Assembly (NCBI GenBank): GCA_001725325.1
Contig: MEFY01000001.1
Coordinates: 62,001-126,000 of the forward strand
Source: Leifsonia sp. SCN 70-46
Lineage (GTDB): Bacteria > Actinomycetota > Actinomycetes > Actinomycetales > Microbacteriaceae
DNA length: 64,000 nucleotides
Reading direction: 5' to 3'
The notes beneath the pieces were generated by a model. It saw nothing but the letters and a program-made list of their open reading frames with translations. It had not been told where the DNA came from and made no database searches. A program made the translations under genes and the position numbers. Each line of letters opens with the position of its first letter. Positions within the stretch are counted from its first letter, which is position 1. Positions 16,401-24,477 of the stretch are shown here, piece after piece.

Positions 16401-17789
16401 ATGAGCTCCCCCGACGTCGACTCCCTCCAGCAGGCCATCGCGCTGCTGGCCGCGGTCGCGGCCGAGGGCCCTCGGCGCCTCACCGACGAGGAGCTGTGCG
16501 CCTTCGTCTCCGATGTGGAGTCGGCGGGCAGGCTGGTCGACGCGGCGCGCGTGCTCGCGGCGGCGGAGGTCGACGAGCGCTCCCGGTTCGAGCTCGGCAG
16601 CGCGGGGCTCGCCTACCGCTTGGGCCACCGCCGGGGCGTCCACCTCGTCGAGCAGCTCACGCGCGTGCCTCAGGTCGAGGCCGCGCGGCGCATCAGGCTC
16701 GGGTCCGCGATCGCGCCGCAGTCCGGGCTCGGCGGCAGCATCGTCCCGCCCGCGTTCGAGCACGTCGCCTCGGCGGTCGCCGAGGGTGCCGTGGGCGCTG
16801 ATGCGGCGAGCACCGTCGTCCGATGCCTCACACAGGCCGCCCGCGACGGCGCAGACCCCGTGCACGTCCAGGCGGCGGAACGCGCCCTCACCGACGAGGC
16901 TCGCCGCGTCACGGCTGACGAGGTGGCGATCATGGCGCGGGTCTGGCGCGACGCGCTCGACCCCGACGGCACCGAGCCGCGAGAGGAGGCGCTGCGGCAG
17001 CAGCGCTCGTTCGTGCTGAGCGCGGAGCGCAACGGGGTGGTGCCGTTCCACGGAGTCGCGAGCCCCGTCGAGGCCGCCGAGCTCAAGGCCCTGCTCTCCG
17101 AGTCGATGGCGCCCGACGCGGCGCCGCGCTTCCTCTCCGACGAAGACCTCGCGCGCGGCAGCGAGAGCATCACGACCCCCGAGGGCGATGTCGTCACCCA
17201 CGTCCGAGACCCGCGGTCGCGCGAGCAGCGCCAGTTCGACGTGCTCATGGGCGTGCTCCGCGCGGGCGTGCGGTCGACCGGCATGGGCAGCACGGCGACC
17301 GTGCTCGCCGTGGTGAGCCTCGACGCCCTCGAGTCGGGCCGCGGGGTCGGCTGGCTCGACGGCGTCTCCGAGCCCGTGAGCGCCGCGACGATCGGCGAGC
17401 TCGCGTGCGACTCGGGCTTCCGCCGCGTCGTGCTCGGTCTCCACGGCGAGATCCTCGACCTCGGCCGCACCGAGCGCTACTTCACCTCCGCCCAGCGTCT
17501 CGCCCTCGCCGCCCGCGACGGAGGGTGCGTGTGGCCGCAGTGCACGGCACCGCCCAGCTGGTGCCACGCCCACCACGTCGAGGAGTGGTCGCAAGGCGGC
17601 GCCACAGATATCGGCAACGGCGCGCTCCTCTGCTCCGCCCACCATCACATGCTCCACGCGTCGGAGTTCACGATGCGCATGATCGACGGGCGGCCGCACC
17701 TGCTCGCGCCGCCCTGGCTCGATCCGGGCCGGGAGTGGAAGGTCGCGGGGCGCTCCCGCGCGCTGTGGCGGCCTCCCGTCGCCGCCTGA
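16401..17789 (+). CDS. DUF222/HNH endonuclease-domain protein
   Basis: 462 aa. The long DUF222 region covers ~20-330. The HNH nuclease motif is near the C-terminus: CVWPQCTAPPSWCHAHHVEEW, then NGALLCSAHHHMLH, with CxxC-type zinc ligands. These proteins (13E12-repeat relatives) are often multi-copy in actinobacteria and of unknown biological role; activity as a nuclease is plausible. ATG at 16401 follows TATTGT (16389-16394) by 6 nt; an upstream in-frame start at 16353 is less likely. Confidence 0.9.
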   Translation: MSSPDVDSLQQAIALLAAVAAEGPRRLTDEELCAFVSDVESAGRLVDAARVLAAAEVDERSRFELGSAGLAYRLGHRRGVHLVEQLTRVPQVEAARRIRLGSAIAPQSGLGGSIVPPAFEHVASAVAEGAVGADAASTVVRCLTQAARDGADPVHVQAAERALTDEARRVTADEVAIMARVWRDALDPDGTEPREEALRQQRSFVLSAERNGVVPFHGVASPVEAAELKALLSESMAPDAAPRFLSDEDLARGSESITTPEGDVVTHVRDPRSREQRQFDVLMGVLRAGVRSTGMGSTATVLAVVSLDALESGRGVGWLDGVSEPVSAATIGELACDSGFRRVVLGLHGEILDLGRTERYFTSAQRLALAARDGGCVWPQCTAPPSWCHAHHVEEWSQGGATDIGNGALLCSAHHHMLHASEFTMRMIDGRPHLLAPPWLDPGREWKVAGRSRALWRPPVAA

Positions 17790-17813
17790 GGCGGCATGGG
17801 AGAGAATGAGCAC

Positions 17814-18992
17814 GTGACCGAGTCGCTCATCCTTGATGTCCTGCTGGTCCTCATGCTCCTCGGCTACGTCGCCTACGGGTTCCGCAACGGGCTCTCACGC
17901 AGCGCCTTCACGATCGCGGGCATCATCGCGGGCATCATCGCGGCGTTCTTCCTCGCGCCGCTCATCGCGGGGCTCGTGCCCGTGCCGTTCCTGCACCTGG
18001 GTGTGACGGTGGTCGTCGCCATCGGCTTCGTGGCGCTGGGGCACGCCCTCGGCAGTGCGATCGGGCGGTTCATCCGCCGCGGCATCCTCTCGAGCCCGCT
18101 GAGCGGCATCGACCGCGTGCTGGGCGCCGTCGTCACGGGCGTGGTCGCGGCCCTCGTCGCGTCGATGGTCTCGTTCAGCGTGTCGCAGCTGGGCGTGCCC
18201 GTGCTCTCGCGCGCGATCGCAGGCTCCACGTTCCTGCGCATCGTCAACACGCTCACGCCCGACCCGGTCGAGGCGTTCCTCGCCCAGGTGCGCGGCGCGG
18301 TTGTCGACAAGGGCATCCCGCTCTTCACGGGCGCTGTCGAGGGCACCCCGACGATCCCCCAGATCGACACGGGCAGCGGCGCCCTCAACCAGGCCGCCCA
18401 GTCCGTCGTGCGCATCACGGGCAACGCCTACGCGTGCGGCGTCTCGCAGTCCGGCTCGGGCTTCGTCGTCTACCAGGATCGCGTCGTGACGAACGCCCAC
18501 GTGGTCGCGGGCGTCACCGACCCCGTGATCGAGACCCTCGCCGGCCAGTCGATCACCGGCACCGTCGTGTACTTCGACCCCGTGGACGACCTCGCGGTCA
18601 TCGCCGCGCCGGGGCTCGAGGCGCCCGCCCTGCCGCTCGCCTCCACGCTCGACGCGGGCACGGATGCCGCGGTCGAGGGCTACCCGTACGGCGGCCCGTT
18701 CACGTCCGGGGCGGCCAACATCATCTCCGTCACACGGCCGGCGGTGCCCGACATCTACAGCGACACCCGCAACCAGCGCGAGGTGTACACGCTCGCCGCC
18801 GACATCCGGGAGGGCAACTCGGGCGGGCCGCTACTCACCCTCGACGGCTCCGTCGCGGGGGTCGTGTTCGCGCGCAGCTCCGACCGGGCTGACGTGGGCT
18901 ACGCCATGACGATGCTCGAGCTCGAGCCCGTCACGAACCAGGCCGCGGGCCTCACCGAGACGGTGTCGACGGGCAGCTGCATCCGCGACTAG
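17814..18992 (+). CDS. MarP-like CvpA/trypsin-fold membrane serine protease
   Basis: 392 aa. Four N-terminal TM helices form a CvpA domain (~1-150), followed by an extracytoplasmic chymotrypsin-like protease. Triad: His229 (TNAHVV), Asp259 (DDLAV), Ser336 (GNSGGP). Cys208 and Cys389 sit where Mycobacterium MarP has its stabilising disulfide. MarP cleaves cell-wall enzymes in acid and oxidative stress; a similar envelope role is inferred. GTG at 17814 with GAGAAT 6 nt upstream is preferred over the in-frame ATG at 17796. Confidence 0.9.
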   Translation: MTESLILDVLLVLMLLGYVAYGFRNGLSRSAFTIAGIIAGIIAAFFLAPLIAGLVPVPFLHLGVTVVVAIGFVALGHALGSAIGRFIRRGILSSPLSGIDRVLGAVVTGVVAALVASMVSFSVSQLGVPVLSRAIAGSTFLRIVNTLTPDPVEAFLAQVRGAVVDKGIPLFTGAVEGTPTIPQIDTGSGALNQAAQSVVRITGNAYACGVSQSGSGFVVYQDRVVTNAHVVAGVTDPVIETLAGQSITGTVVYFDPVDDLAVIAAPGLEAPALPLASTLDAGTDAAVEGYPYGGPFTSGAANIISVTRPAVPDIYSDTRNQREVYTLAADIREGNSGGPLLTLDGSVAGVVFARSSDRADVGYAMTMLELEPVTNQAAGLTETVSTGSCIRD

Positions 18993-18997
18993 CGGCG

Positions 18998-19627
18998 CTA
19001 GCGGCTCAGGCGCAGCAGGTCGGGCGGCTCGGGGCAGGAGTCCGTGTCGCCGTCGCCCGCCGACGCGAACGCCGACCAGTTCCAGTCGTTGCCGAGGCGC
19101 TTGATCGCGTCGCGAGGGAAGACGACGGTCACGGTCGAGCCGTCCACCTTCGCCGCGCGCGGGTCAACGTCGTCCCTGTCGTCGCGGTCGAAGTCCTGCA
19201 CGAAGACCTCCTCGATGTCGCCGTCACGCAGCGAGACGCCGAGGAGGTACGTCTTGTCGCCGCCGCGCTGCACCGTCACGCCGAGCGCGACCTCGCCGTC
19301 GGGCGGGGGCGTCGCGAGCCGGAACTGCACGGCCAGGGCACCGTCGGCGAGCGCGAGCTTGGCGGAGTCGAGGTCGAGCGCCGCGTCGCCGAGCGCGTCG
19401 ACGCACTCGTTGGTGCCTGGCTCGGGACGCTCGACCACGGGCGGGGCGGGAGCGGGCGCCGGCGCCTCGACCGGGGCCGTGGTCGTCGGAGACGTCGTCG
19501 GCGCGGCCACGGGGGCCTCCGAGGGCGCCGTCATGCCGCGCAGGACCGCGGCGATCACGAGCCCCACGACGACGGCGAGCGCGAGCCCGCCGACGCCCGC
19601 GACGGCGTACCGGAGGCGGGGGCTCAC
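18998..19627 (-). CDS. Membrane-anchored secreted protein, unknown
   Basis: 209 aa. A TM segment near the start (~8-30) is followed by a Pro/Ala/Thr-rich linker (~33-75) and a C-terminal beta-rich domain with Cys pairs (TNECVDALGD, DTDSCPEPPD) and Asp-rich DFDRDDRDDVDP. Looks like a cell-surface domain on a stalk. GTG at 19625-19627 overlaps the upstream NTF2-like stop as GTGA. Convergent with the MarP-like gene, 5 nt between stops. Not recognised. Confidence 0.75.
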   Translation of the reverse strand: MSPRLRYAVAGVGGLALAVVVGLVIAAVLRGMTAPSEAPVAAPTTSPTTTAPVEAPAPAPAPPVVERPEPGTNECVDALGDAALDLDSAKLALADGALAVQFRLATPPPDGEVALGVTVQRGGDKTYLLGVSLRDGDIEEVFVQDFDRDDRDDVDPRAAKVDGSTVTVVFPRDAIKRLGNDWNWSAFASAGDGDTDSCPEPPDLLRLSR

Positions 19628-19977
19628 CGCTCGATGTACCAGTCCGTGAACTCGCGGGCGCGGCCGTCGTCGGCGAGCCGGAGCACCCAGAGGTTGTCGA
19701 ACACGCGACCGGGGTAGGTCGTGAGGCAGCGGATCACCGCGGTGTCCGCCTCGAGCGCCACGGGCTGCCACTCGAACGTCGTGTCGCCAGGGGCGTCCTG
19801 CTGTGCGAGCCACCGCTCGACGATGTCGGCGTGCCCGACCCAGGGCTCGGAGTTCGGGCCGTCGCGGTACTCCGCATCCTCGGCGAAGGCCGCGCGGATG
19901 TCGTCGGGGTCGTTCGAGAGCCACGCCGCGCGGTACAGGTCCACCCACGCGGCGACTGTCGCAGCCGAGGTCGCCAT
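19624..19977 (-). CDS. NTF2-like / SnoaL-like protein
   Basis: 117 aa, cone-shaped alpha+beta fold of the SnoaL-like group. VDLYRAAWLSNDPDDIRAAFAEDAEYRD and FDNLWVLRLADDGRAREFTDWYIER are typical. Members bind small hydrophobic molecules or act as isomerase/hydratase; no specific activity can be read. The ATG at 19975-19977 has GGAGGGC directly upstream, better than the in-frame GTG at 19986. Confidence 0.85.
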   Translation of the reverse strand: MATSAATVAAWVDLYRAAWLSNDPDDIRAAFAEDAEYRDGPNSEPWVGHADIVERWLAQQDAPGDTTFEWQPVALEADTAVIRCLTTYPGRVFDNLWVLRLADDGRAREFTDWYIER

Positions 19978-19996
19978 GCCCTCCACGATACGGCGG

Positions 19997-20794
19997 CTAG
20001 GAGCGCATGACCACCGAGACGAGGGTGGCGATGACCGAGCAGACCCCGACGTAGACGACGATCGTGGCGGCGGCGGCCCACAGGATGCGGCGCACGAGCG
20101 CGTCGGTCACCGCGGTGCGGATGACGCCGAAGTCGCGGTGCAACTTCTGGGTGTCGAGCCCGACCTCGGGCGCCGTCGGCCACGTGGAGACGAGGTCGGC
20201 GACATCGGAGATGTGTGCGACCTCCTCGCCCGTGAGCGTGCGCGGGGCGCGTGCGAGCACGCCCTGGAGGTCGCGCGACGCGATGACCCGCACGTCGGCG
20301 GCGGGCGCCTTGACGACGAGCTTGAGCGGGTCGACGACGACGAGGAGCGGGCGCACGCGCACCGTCGCCCCGGCGGCATCGGACAGCCGTCGGGACACCT
20401 CCCCGGCCTGGCGTGCCGCCTGCTCGATGTCGTCCAGGTGCTCGCCGCCGACGGTGACGGCCGAACCCTCGACCGTCACCTCGTTGCGGCCGAAGTTCGC
20501 GGCGTGCACGGTGAAGACCCCCGCGCGGCCGATGAGGAGGTGGTCGAGCACGCCGGCCTCGAGGGGCAGGTCGTGCAGCACATCCCACGTGAGCCCGAGG
20601 TTCTCGAGGGCGTCGCCGACGAGCAGCTCGCCGAGGGCTCCGCGGTAGTGTGCGCGCGCGGCCACGGTGAGCGGGCTCGCCCCGAAGAGCCGCGCGAGCG
20701 GACCGGGCCGGGGCGCCGACTCCTGGGCACGCACGACGGCGGCCATCGCCGACTGCCCCGCTACCCGTTCGCGGAGGATGCGATTGGTGTGCAT
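19997..20794 (-). CDS. Second NERD-domain protein with membrane anchor
   Basis: 265 aa. NERD core at ~48-160: [40 protein letters not shown] and VRPLLVVVDPLKLVV. The last ~30 residues are a TM helix (ILWAAAATIVVYVGVCSVIATL). Compared with the copy at 13415 the family lysine after the catalytic strand is replaced (HAANF rather than VAVKN), so nuclease activity may be lost. ATG at 20794 has AGAGGGGG upstream. It lies downstream of the HelR-like helicase gene with a long hairpin between. Confidence 0.82.
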   Translation of the reverse strand: MHTNRILRERVAGQSAMAAVVRAQESAPRPGPLARLFGASPLTVAARAHYRGALGELLVGDALENLGLTWDVLHDLPLEAGVLDHLLIGRAGVFTVHAANFGRNEVTVEGSAVTVGGEHLDDIEQAARQAGEVSRRLSDAAGATVRVRPLLVVVDPLKLVVKAPAADVRVIASRDLQGVLARAPRTLTGEEVAHISDVADLVSTWPTAPEVGLDTQKLHRDFGVIRTAVTDALVRRILWAAAATIVVYVGVCSVIATLVSVVMRS

Positions 20795-20830
20795 CCGTTC
20801 CCCCTCTGCTGCCCGGGAGATGTCGTGCTG

Positions 20831-20884
20831 AGCGAAGACGTTGGGCCGGAGGCTCCCCCGCCTCCGGCCCTACTCGTCTTCGCT
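20831..20884. terminator. Long two-part hairpin, possible terminator
   Basis: Outer stem 20831-20840/20875-20884 (10 bp) and inner stem 20843-20853/20860-20870 (11 bp), both perfect, separated by a small 2/4 internal loop, with loop TCCCCC. It lies in the 192-bp gap after the helicase stop and before the NERD start (both minus). No T-tract follows on either strand, so Rho-independent function is doubtful. Plus-strand reading gives a C-rich loop. The rest of the gap shows nothing else. Confidence 0.6.
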
Positions 20885-20986
20885 GTGCTGTTCACCAGCC
20901 CGAACACTCCCTCCCCCGAAGGCTTGTTCGTGGCTCTAGTGTGCGCTCCGGCCGAGGCCGCGCACAGCCCCCACTACTGGGCATCC

Positions 20987-23218
20987 CTATGCGGGGGTGG
21001 GCGCGATCCCCGCGGGCAGAGCGCCCGTCGTGACGAGGTGCAGTCGCTGGGTGGGGCGGGTCATCGCGACGTACAGCGATGCCGCGCCACGGCTCGTGTC
21101 GTCGAGCATGCGCTGCGGCTCCACGATGATGACGGCGTCGAACTCGAGGCCCTTCGACTCCTGCGGGGTGATGACCGCGATCGCGCGCGTGAGGCCCACG
21201 GCGCCCCTTCCGACCTCGCGGTCGAAGGATGCGACGAGCCCCGGCAGCACCGCGTCGACGAGGTCCTCCCCCACGATCACGGCGACGGTCCCGTGCCCGA
21301 GCGCGCGGTCGGCCGTGACCGTGTCGACGACGGCGGCGGAGACGTCGTCCGTGCGCACGACGTCCACGGGCCACTCGCTCTCGCGCACCGCGCGCGAGCG
21401 GGTGATGTTGACGCCGTGGGCGACGGCCATCGACTCCGCCACCGCCGCGATCTGCGCGGGCGTGCGGTAGTTGACGGTGAGCTCCTCGAGCCGCCAGTCC
21501 TTCACATGCGGCTCGAGCGCGGCCTGCCAGCTCGTCGCCCCCGCGGCCGCCGACGCCTGGGCGATGTCGCCCACGATCGTGAACGACTTGAGCGGGTTCC
21601 GCCGCATGAGCACGCGCCACTGCATGGGCGAGAGCTCCTGGGCCTCGTCCACGACGATGTGGCCGAACGCCCACGTGCGGTCGGCGGCGGCGAGCTCGGC
21701 GGTCGTGCCGCGCTCGACGGACGCCTCGAAGCCCTCGGCGAGGGTGCGCGCATCAACGAGGCCCTCGACCTGCATGTTCTCGATCGCCGCTTGGGCGTTC
21801 TCGAGGTCGCGCTTGCGCTGCTGCTTGAGCTCGCGCTTGTTGGCGTCGGCAGCGGCGTCGACCTCGCCGAGCAGCTCGGCGGCCTCGTCGAGCAGGGCGA
21901 CGTCGGAGACGGTGAACGGCTCGTCGCGCGCCCGGAGGAGCAGCGCGCGCTGCTGGGGCGTCCAGCGCGGGGTGAGCGACTCGAGCCACTGCGGGCGCGC
22001 GTAGAGGTCTTGCAGGAGCTTCTGGGGCGTGAGGGGAAGCCACGCGGTGTTGAGGGCGACCTTGACGTCGTGCGACGTGCGCAGGTCCTCCCGCAGCCAC
22101 GCCTGGTCGCTCTCCTCGATCGTGTTGCCGTGCGACTTGAGCTGCTCGGCGAGCAGGCGCGCGAGCGACGAGAGGGCGACCTTGTTGAACGTCACGCGCG
22201 CGACGTTGTGCGGCTTGCGGCTCTCCCACGCGCGGTGCATCGCGGCCTGGATGACCGACGGCTCGACAGTGAGCAGCTCGCCGTTCACGTCGACGACCTG
22301 CGGCTCGCGCGGCACCACCTGCCGGGACTTCACCGCCCGCTGCAGGAGCTTGGCCATCTCGAGCGAGCCCTTGAGCGCGGCGACCTCGGGCACGTCCTCC
22401 CGCGCGACATCGACGCCAGGGAAGAGCTGGCCGACGCTCGCGAGCACGACCCCGGTCTCGCCGAGCGAGGGCAGCACGGCCTCGATGTACTGCAGGAAGC
22501 TGCGCGACGGTCCGACGATGAGCACGCCGGAACCCGCGAGGCGCTCGCGGTGCGAGTACAGCAGGTACGCCGCGCGGTGCAGCGCCACGGCGGTCTTGCC
22601 GGTGCCCGGACCGCCCTGCACGACGAGGGTGCCGCGGAGGTCGGAGCGGATGATCGCATCCTGCTCGGCCTGGATCGTCGCGACGATGTCGCCCATGCGT
22701 CCCGTGCGCTGCGAGCTCAGGGTGGCCATGAGCGCCGCCTCGCCCTGAAGCCCCTCCCCGCCCTCGGCGAGCAGCGTGCCGTCGAAGATCTCGTCGTCGA
22801 TGCGCACGATCTCGCGGCCCTGGCTCTGCAGGTGGCGGCGGGCGCGCGCGCCGAGCGGCGTCGCCGCGGTCGCCTGGTAGAACGCGCGCGCCTGGGGCAC
22901 GCGCCAGTCGAGCAAGAGCGGCTGCTGGTCCTCGTCGCGCAGGCCGATGCGGCCGATGTAGCGGTAGACGCTGTCGTCGTCCGACGTGCCGAGCTCGAGC
23001 CTGCCGAACGCGAGGCGCTCGTCGATCTGGCGCAGCTGGGCGATGCGGTCCTCGTAGATGCGGGCGAACGCGTCGCGCTCTGAGCGGTTCTGGTGCGTGC
23101 CGCCCTGGCTGCCGCGGCGCACGGCCTCGAGCTGCACCTGGGCCTCGTCGCGCAGCTCGTCGAGGCGCGCGTACAACGACCCGACATAGGCGCGTTCGCG
23201 CTCGAGTTCGCTCGCCAT
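20987..23218 (-). CDS. HelD/HelR-like UvrD-family RNA polymerase-associated helicase
   Basis: 743 aa. An N-terminal antiparallel coiled coil (~1-75, ELERERAYVGSLYARLDELR) is followed by a superfamily 1 ATPase: Walker A GGPGTGKT at 202-209, DEAQ at 524-527, YRTP and the C-terminal SLYVAMTRPTQRLHLV. This is the HelD layout. In actinobacteria HelD/HelR frees stalled RNA polymerase, and HelR displaces rifampicin. The ATG at 23216-23218 has GGGAGG upstream; a more distal ATG (23254) overlaps a TAGAAT -10 box and would precede the RNA start. A 13-bp inverted repeat lies in the divergent promoter region. Confidence 0.88.
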   Translation of the reverse strand: MASELERERAYVGSLYARLDELRDEAQVQLEAVRRGSQGGTHQNRSERDAFARIYEDRIAQLRQIDERLAFGRLELGTSDDDSVYRYIGRIGLRDEDQQPLLLDWRVPQARAFYQATAATPLGARARRHLQSQGREIVRIDDEIFDGTLLAEGGEGLQGEAALMATLSSQRTGRMGDIVATIQAEQDAIIRSDLRGTLVVQGGPGTGKTAVALHRAAYLLYSHRERLAGSGVLIVGPSRSFLQYIEAVLPSLGETGVVLASVGQLFPGVDVAREDVPEVAALKGSLEMAKLLQRAVKSRQVVPREPQVVDVNGELLTVEPSVIQAAMHRAWESRKPHNVARVTFNKVALSSLARLLAEQLKSHGNTIEESDQAWLREDLRTSHDVKVALNTAWLPLTPQKLLQDLYARPQWLESLTPRWTPQQRALLLRARDEPFTVSDVALLDEAAELLGEVDAAADANKRELKQQRKRDLENAQAAIENMQVEGLVDARTLAEGFEASVERGTTAELAAADRTWAFGHIVVDEAQELSPMQWRVLMRRNPLKSFTIVGDIAQASAAAGATSWQAALEPHVKDWRLEELTVNYRTPAQIAAVAESMAVAHGVNITRSRAVRESEWPVDVVRTDDVSAAVVDTVTADRALGHGTVAVIVGEDLVDAVLPGLVASFDREVGRGAVGLTRAIAVITPQESKGLEFDAVIIVEPQRMLDDTSRGAASLYVAMTRPTQRLHLVTTGALPAGIAPTPA

Positions 23219-23319
23219 GCCGGTGCAACCTCCCACGAAAACAGGACTGTCCATTCTACGGGGATCGGCGACGGGGTCTTGCGCACCCGGTCACCCGGTG
23301 GGAGTCTGGGTGAAGTACA

Positions 23320-23370
23320 ACTCATCGCCCAGAAGAGCCGGAGGCAGTGCCCCGCCACTGGGCGATGAGT
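23320..23370. repeat. 13-bp perfect inverted repeat in divergent promoter region
   Basis: ACTCATCGCCCAG at 23320-23332 recurs inverted at 23358-23370, separated by 25 bp with a small inner stem (GGCA/TGCC). It sits between the HelR-like gene (start 23218, minus) and the membrane protein (start 23401, plus), ending 17 nt before the TAACGT -10 box of the latter. It could be an operator or an RNA hairpin in the helicase leader's upstream region. Confidence 0.75.
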
Positions 23371-23400
23371 CTGTTAACGCGAACCTGTAACGTGGCAGAG

Positions 23401-24477
23401 GTGATCCGCGCCATCGACTACTCCGCCCTGACGGGGGCGGTGGCGCCGGCCGAGGTCAAGGCGTTCCGCGACTCCGTGCGGGCCAGGCCCGGCTACTCCA
23501 CGACGTCGGCGGTCATCACCGTCATCGTCGCGCTCGTGGTGCTCTTCGTGTTCGGGTCGTTCTTCGTGGGCATCCTCGGCACCGCCATCAGCTGGGTCTC
23601 GGCGGGCGCCGACAACCCCGTGGCGCTCGTCGCCGGCCTGTTCTTCCCCGTCGTGCTGCTCGGCGGGTTCGTGCTCCTCGCCGTCGTCGTCATCCGACAG
23701 GTGGCGCGCGGCGGCAGGTGGGAGCGCTGGTACCGCCTCGACCGGTTCGCCGCGGCCAACGGCTTCACGTTCTCGCCGCGCGACGCCGACCCGACCTATC
23801 CCGGGGCGATCTTCCAGCTCGGGCGCTCACGCACGGCCCTCGACCACCTGCGCTCGGCCTCCGACCGCTTCCTCGACTACGGCAACTACCAGTACGTCAC
23901 GGGCAGCGGCAAGAACCAGACGACGCGCACGTGGGGCTTCCTCGCGCTGCAGCTCGACCGCGCCCTGCCCAACATGGTGCTCGACGCGCGGGCCAACAAC
24001 GGCATCTTTGGCACCAACCTGCCCGCGACGTTCCGCAAAGACCAGGTGCTCTCGCTCGAGGGCGACTTCGACAAGTACTTCACGCTCTACTGCCCGAAGG
24101 AGTACGAGCGCGACGCGCTGTACGTGTTCACGCCCGACCTCATGGCGCTCCTCATCGACACGGCATCGCCCTACGACGTCGAGATCGTCGACACGTGGAT
24201 GTTCGTATACTCGTCGTCGCCGTTCGACCTGCGCCAGCCCGCGGTGCACCAGCGGCTCCTCGGCATCGTCGACACCGTGGGCGCCAAGACGCTCTCTCAG
24301 ACGGACAGGTACGCCGACGAGCGCATCGGGGACCCCGCGGTCAACCTCGTGGCCCCGCAGGGGCGGCGCCTGCGCCGCGGCGTCTCGGTCGGGGCCGTGA
24401 TCTTCGTCGCCGTGTTCGCCGTCGTCTGGCTGTGGCCGTTCCTGAGCGGCCTCATTGCCGGCCTGGCCGGCCGGTGA
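23401..24477 (+). CDS. Two/three-TM membrane protein, unknown
   Basis: 358 aa. TM helices at about 38-65 and 80-105 near the N-terminus and one at the C-terminus (VSVGAVIFVAVFAVVWLWPFL). Between them is a ~220-residue cytosolic domain (WERWYRLDRFAAANGFTFSPRD, WGFLALQLDRALPNMVLDAR, CPKEYERDALYVFTPDLMALL), a pattern seen in conserved actinobacterial proteins of unknown function. GTG at 23401 follows TAACGT by 7 nt; earlier in-frame starts at 23347 and 23365 are possible. Coupled to the MFS gene by GTGA. Confidence 0.78.
   Translation: MIRAIDYSALTGAVAPAEVKAFRDSVRARPGYSTTSAVITVIVALVVLFVFGSFFVGILGTAISWVSAGADNPVALVAGLFFPVVLLGGFVLLAVVVIRQVARGGRWERWYRLDRFAAANGFTFSPRDADPTYPGAIFQLGRSRTALDHLRSASDRFLDYGNYQYVTGSGKNQTTRTWGFLALQLDRALPNMVLDARANNGIFGTNLPATFRKDQVLSLEGDFDKYFTLYCPKEYERDALYVFTPDLMALLIDTASPYDVEIVDTWMFVYSSSPFDLRQPAVHQRLLGIVDTVGAKTLSQTDRYADERIGDPAVNLVAPQGRRLRRGVSVGAVIFVAVFAVVWLWPFLSGLIAGLAGR

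Noticed and set aside
16401-17789. HNH protein as part of a mobile element or intein
   Set aside because: No flanking repeats, integrase, or host-gene interruption; DUF222-HNH proteins are common chromosomal genes in this group.
19721-23083. 1120-codon open frame on the plus strand
   Set aside because: It is antisense to the HelR-like and NERD genes; its translation is low-complexity Arg/Glu/His/Val-rich as expected from the complement of GC-rich coding DNA, with no domain motifs. Other long antisense frames, such as 24455-27574 and 42222-45407, were dropped for the same reason.
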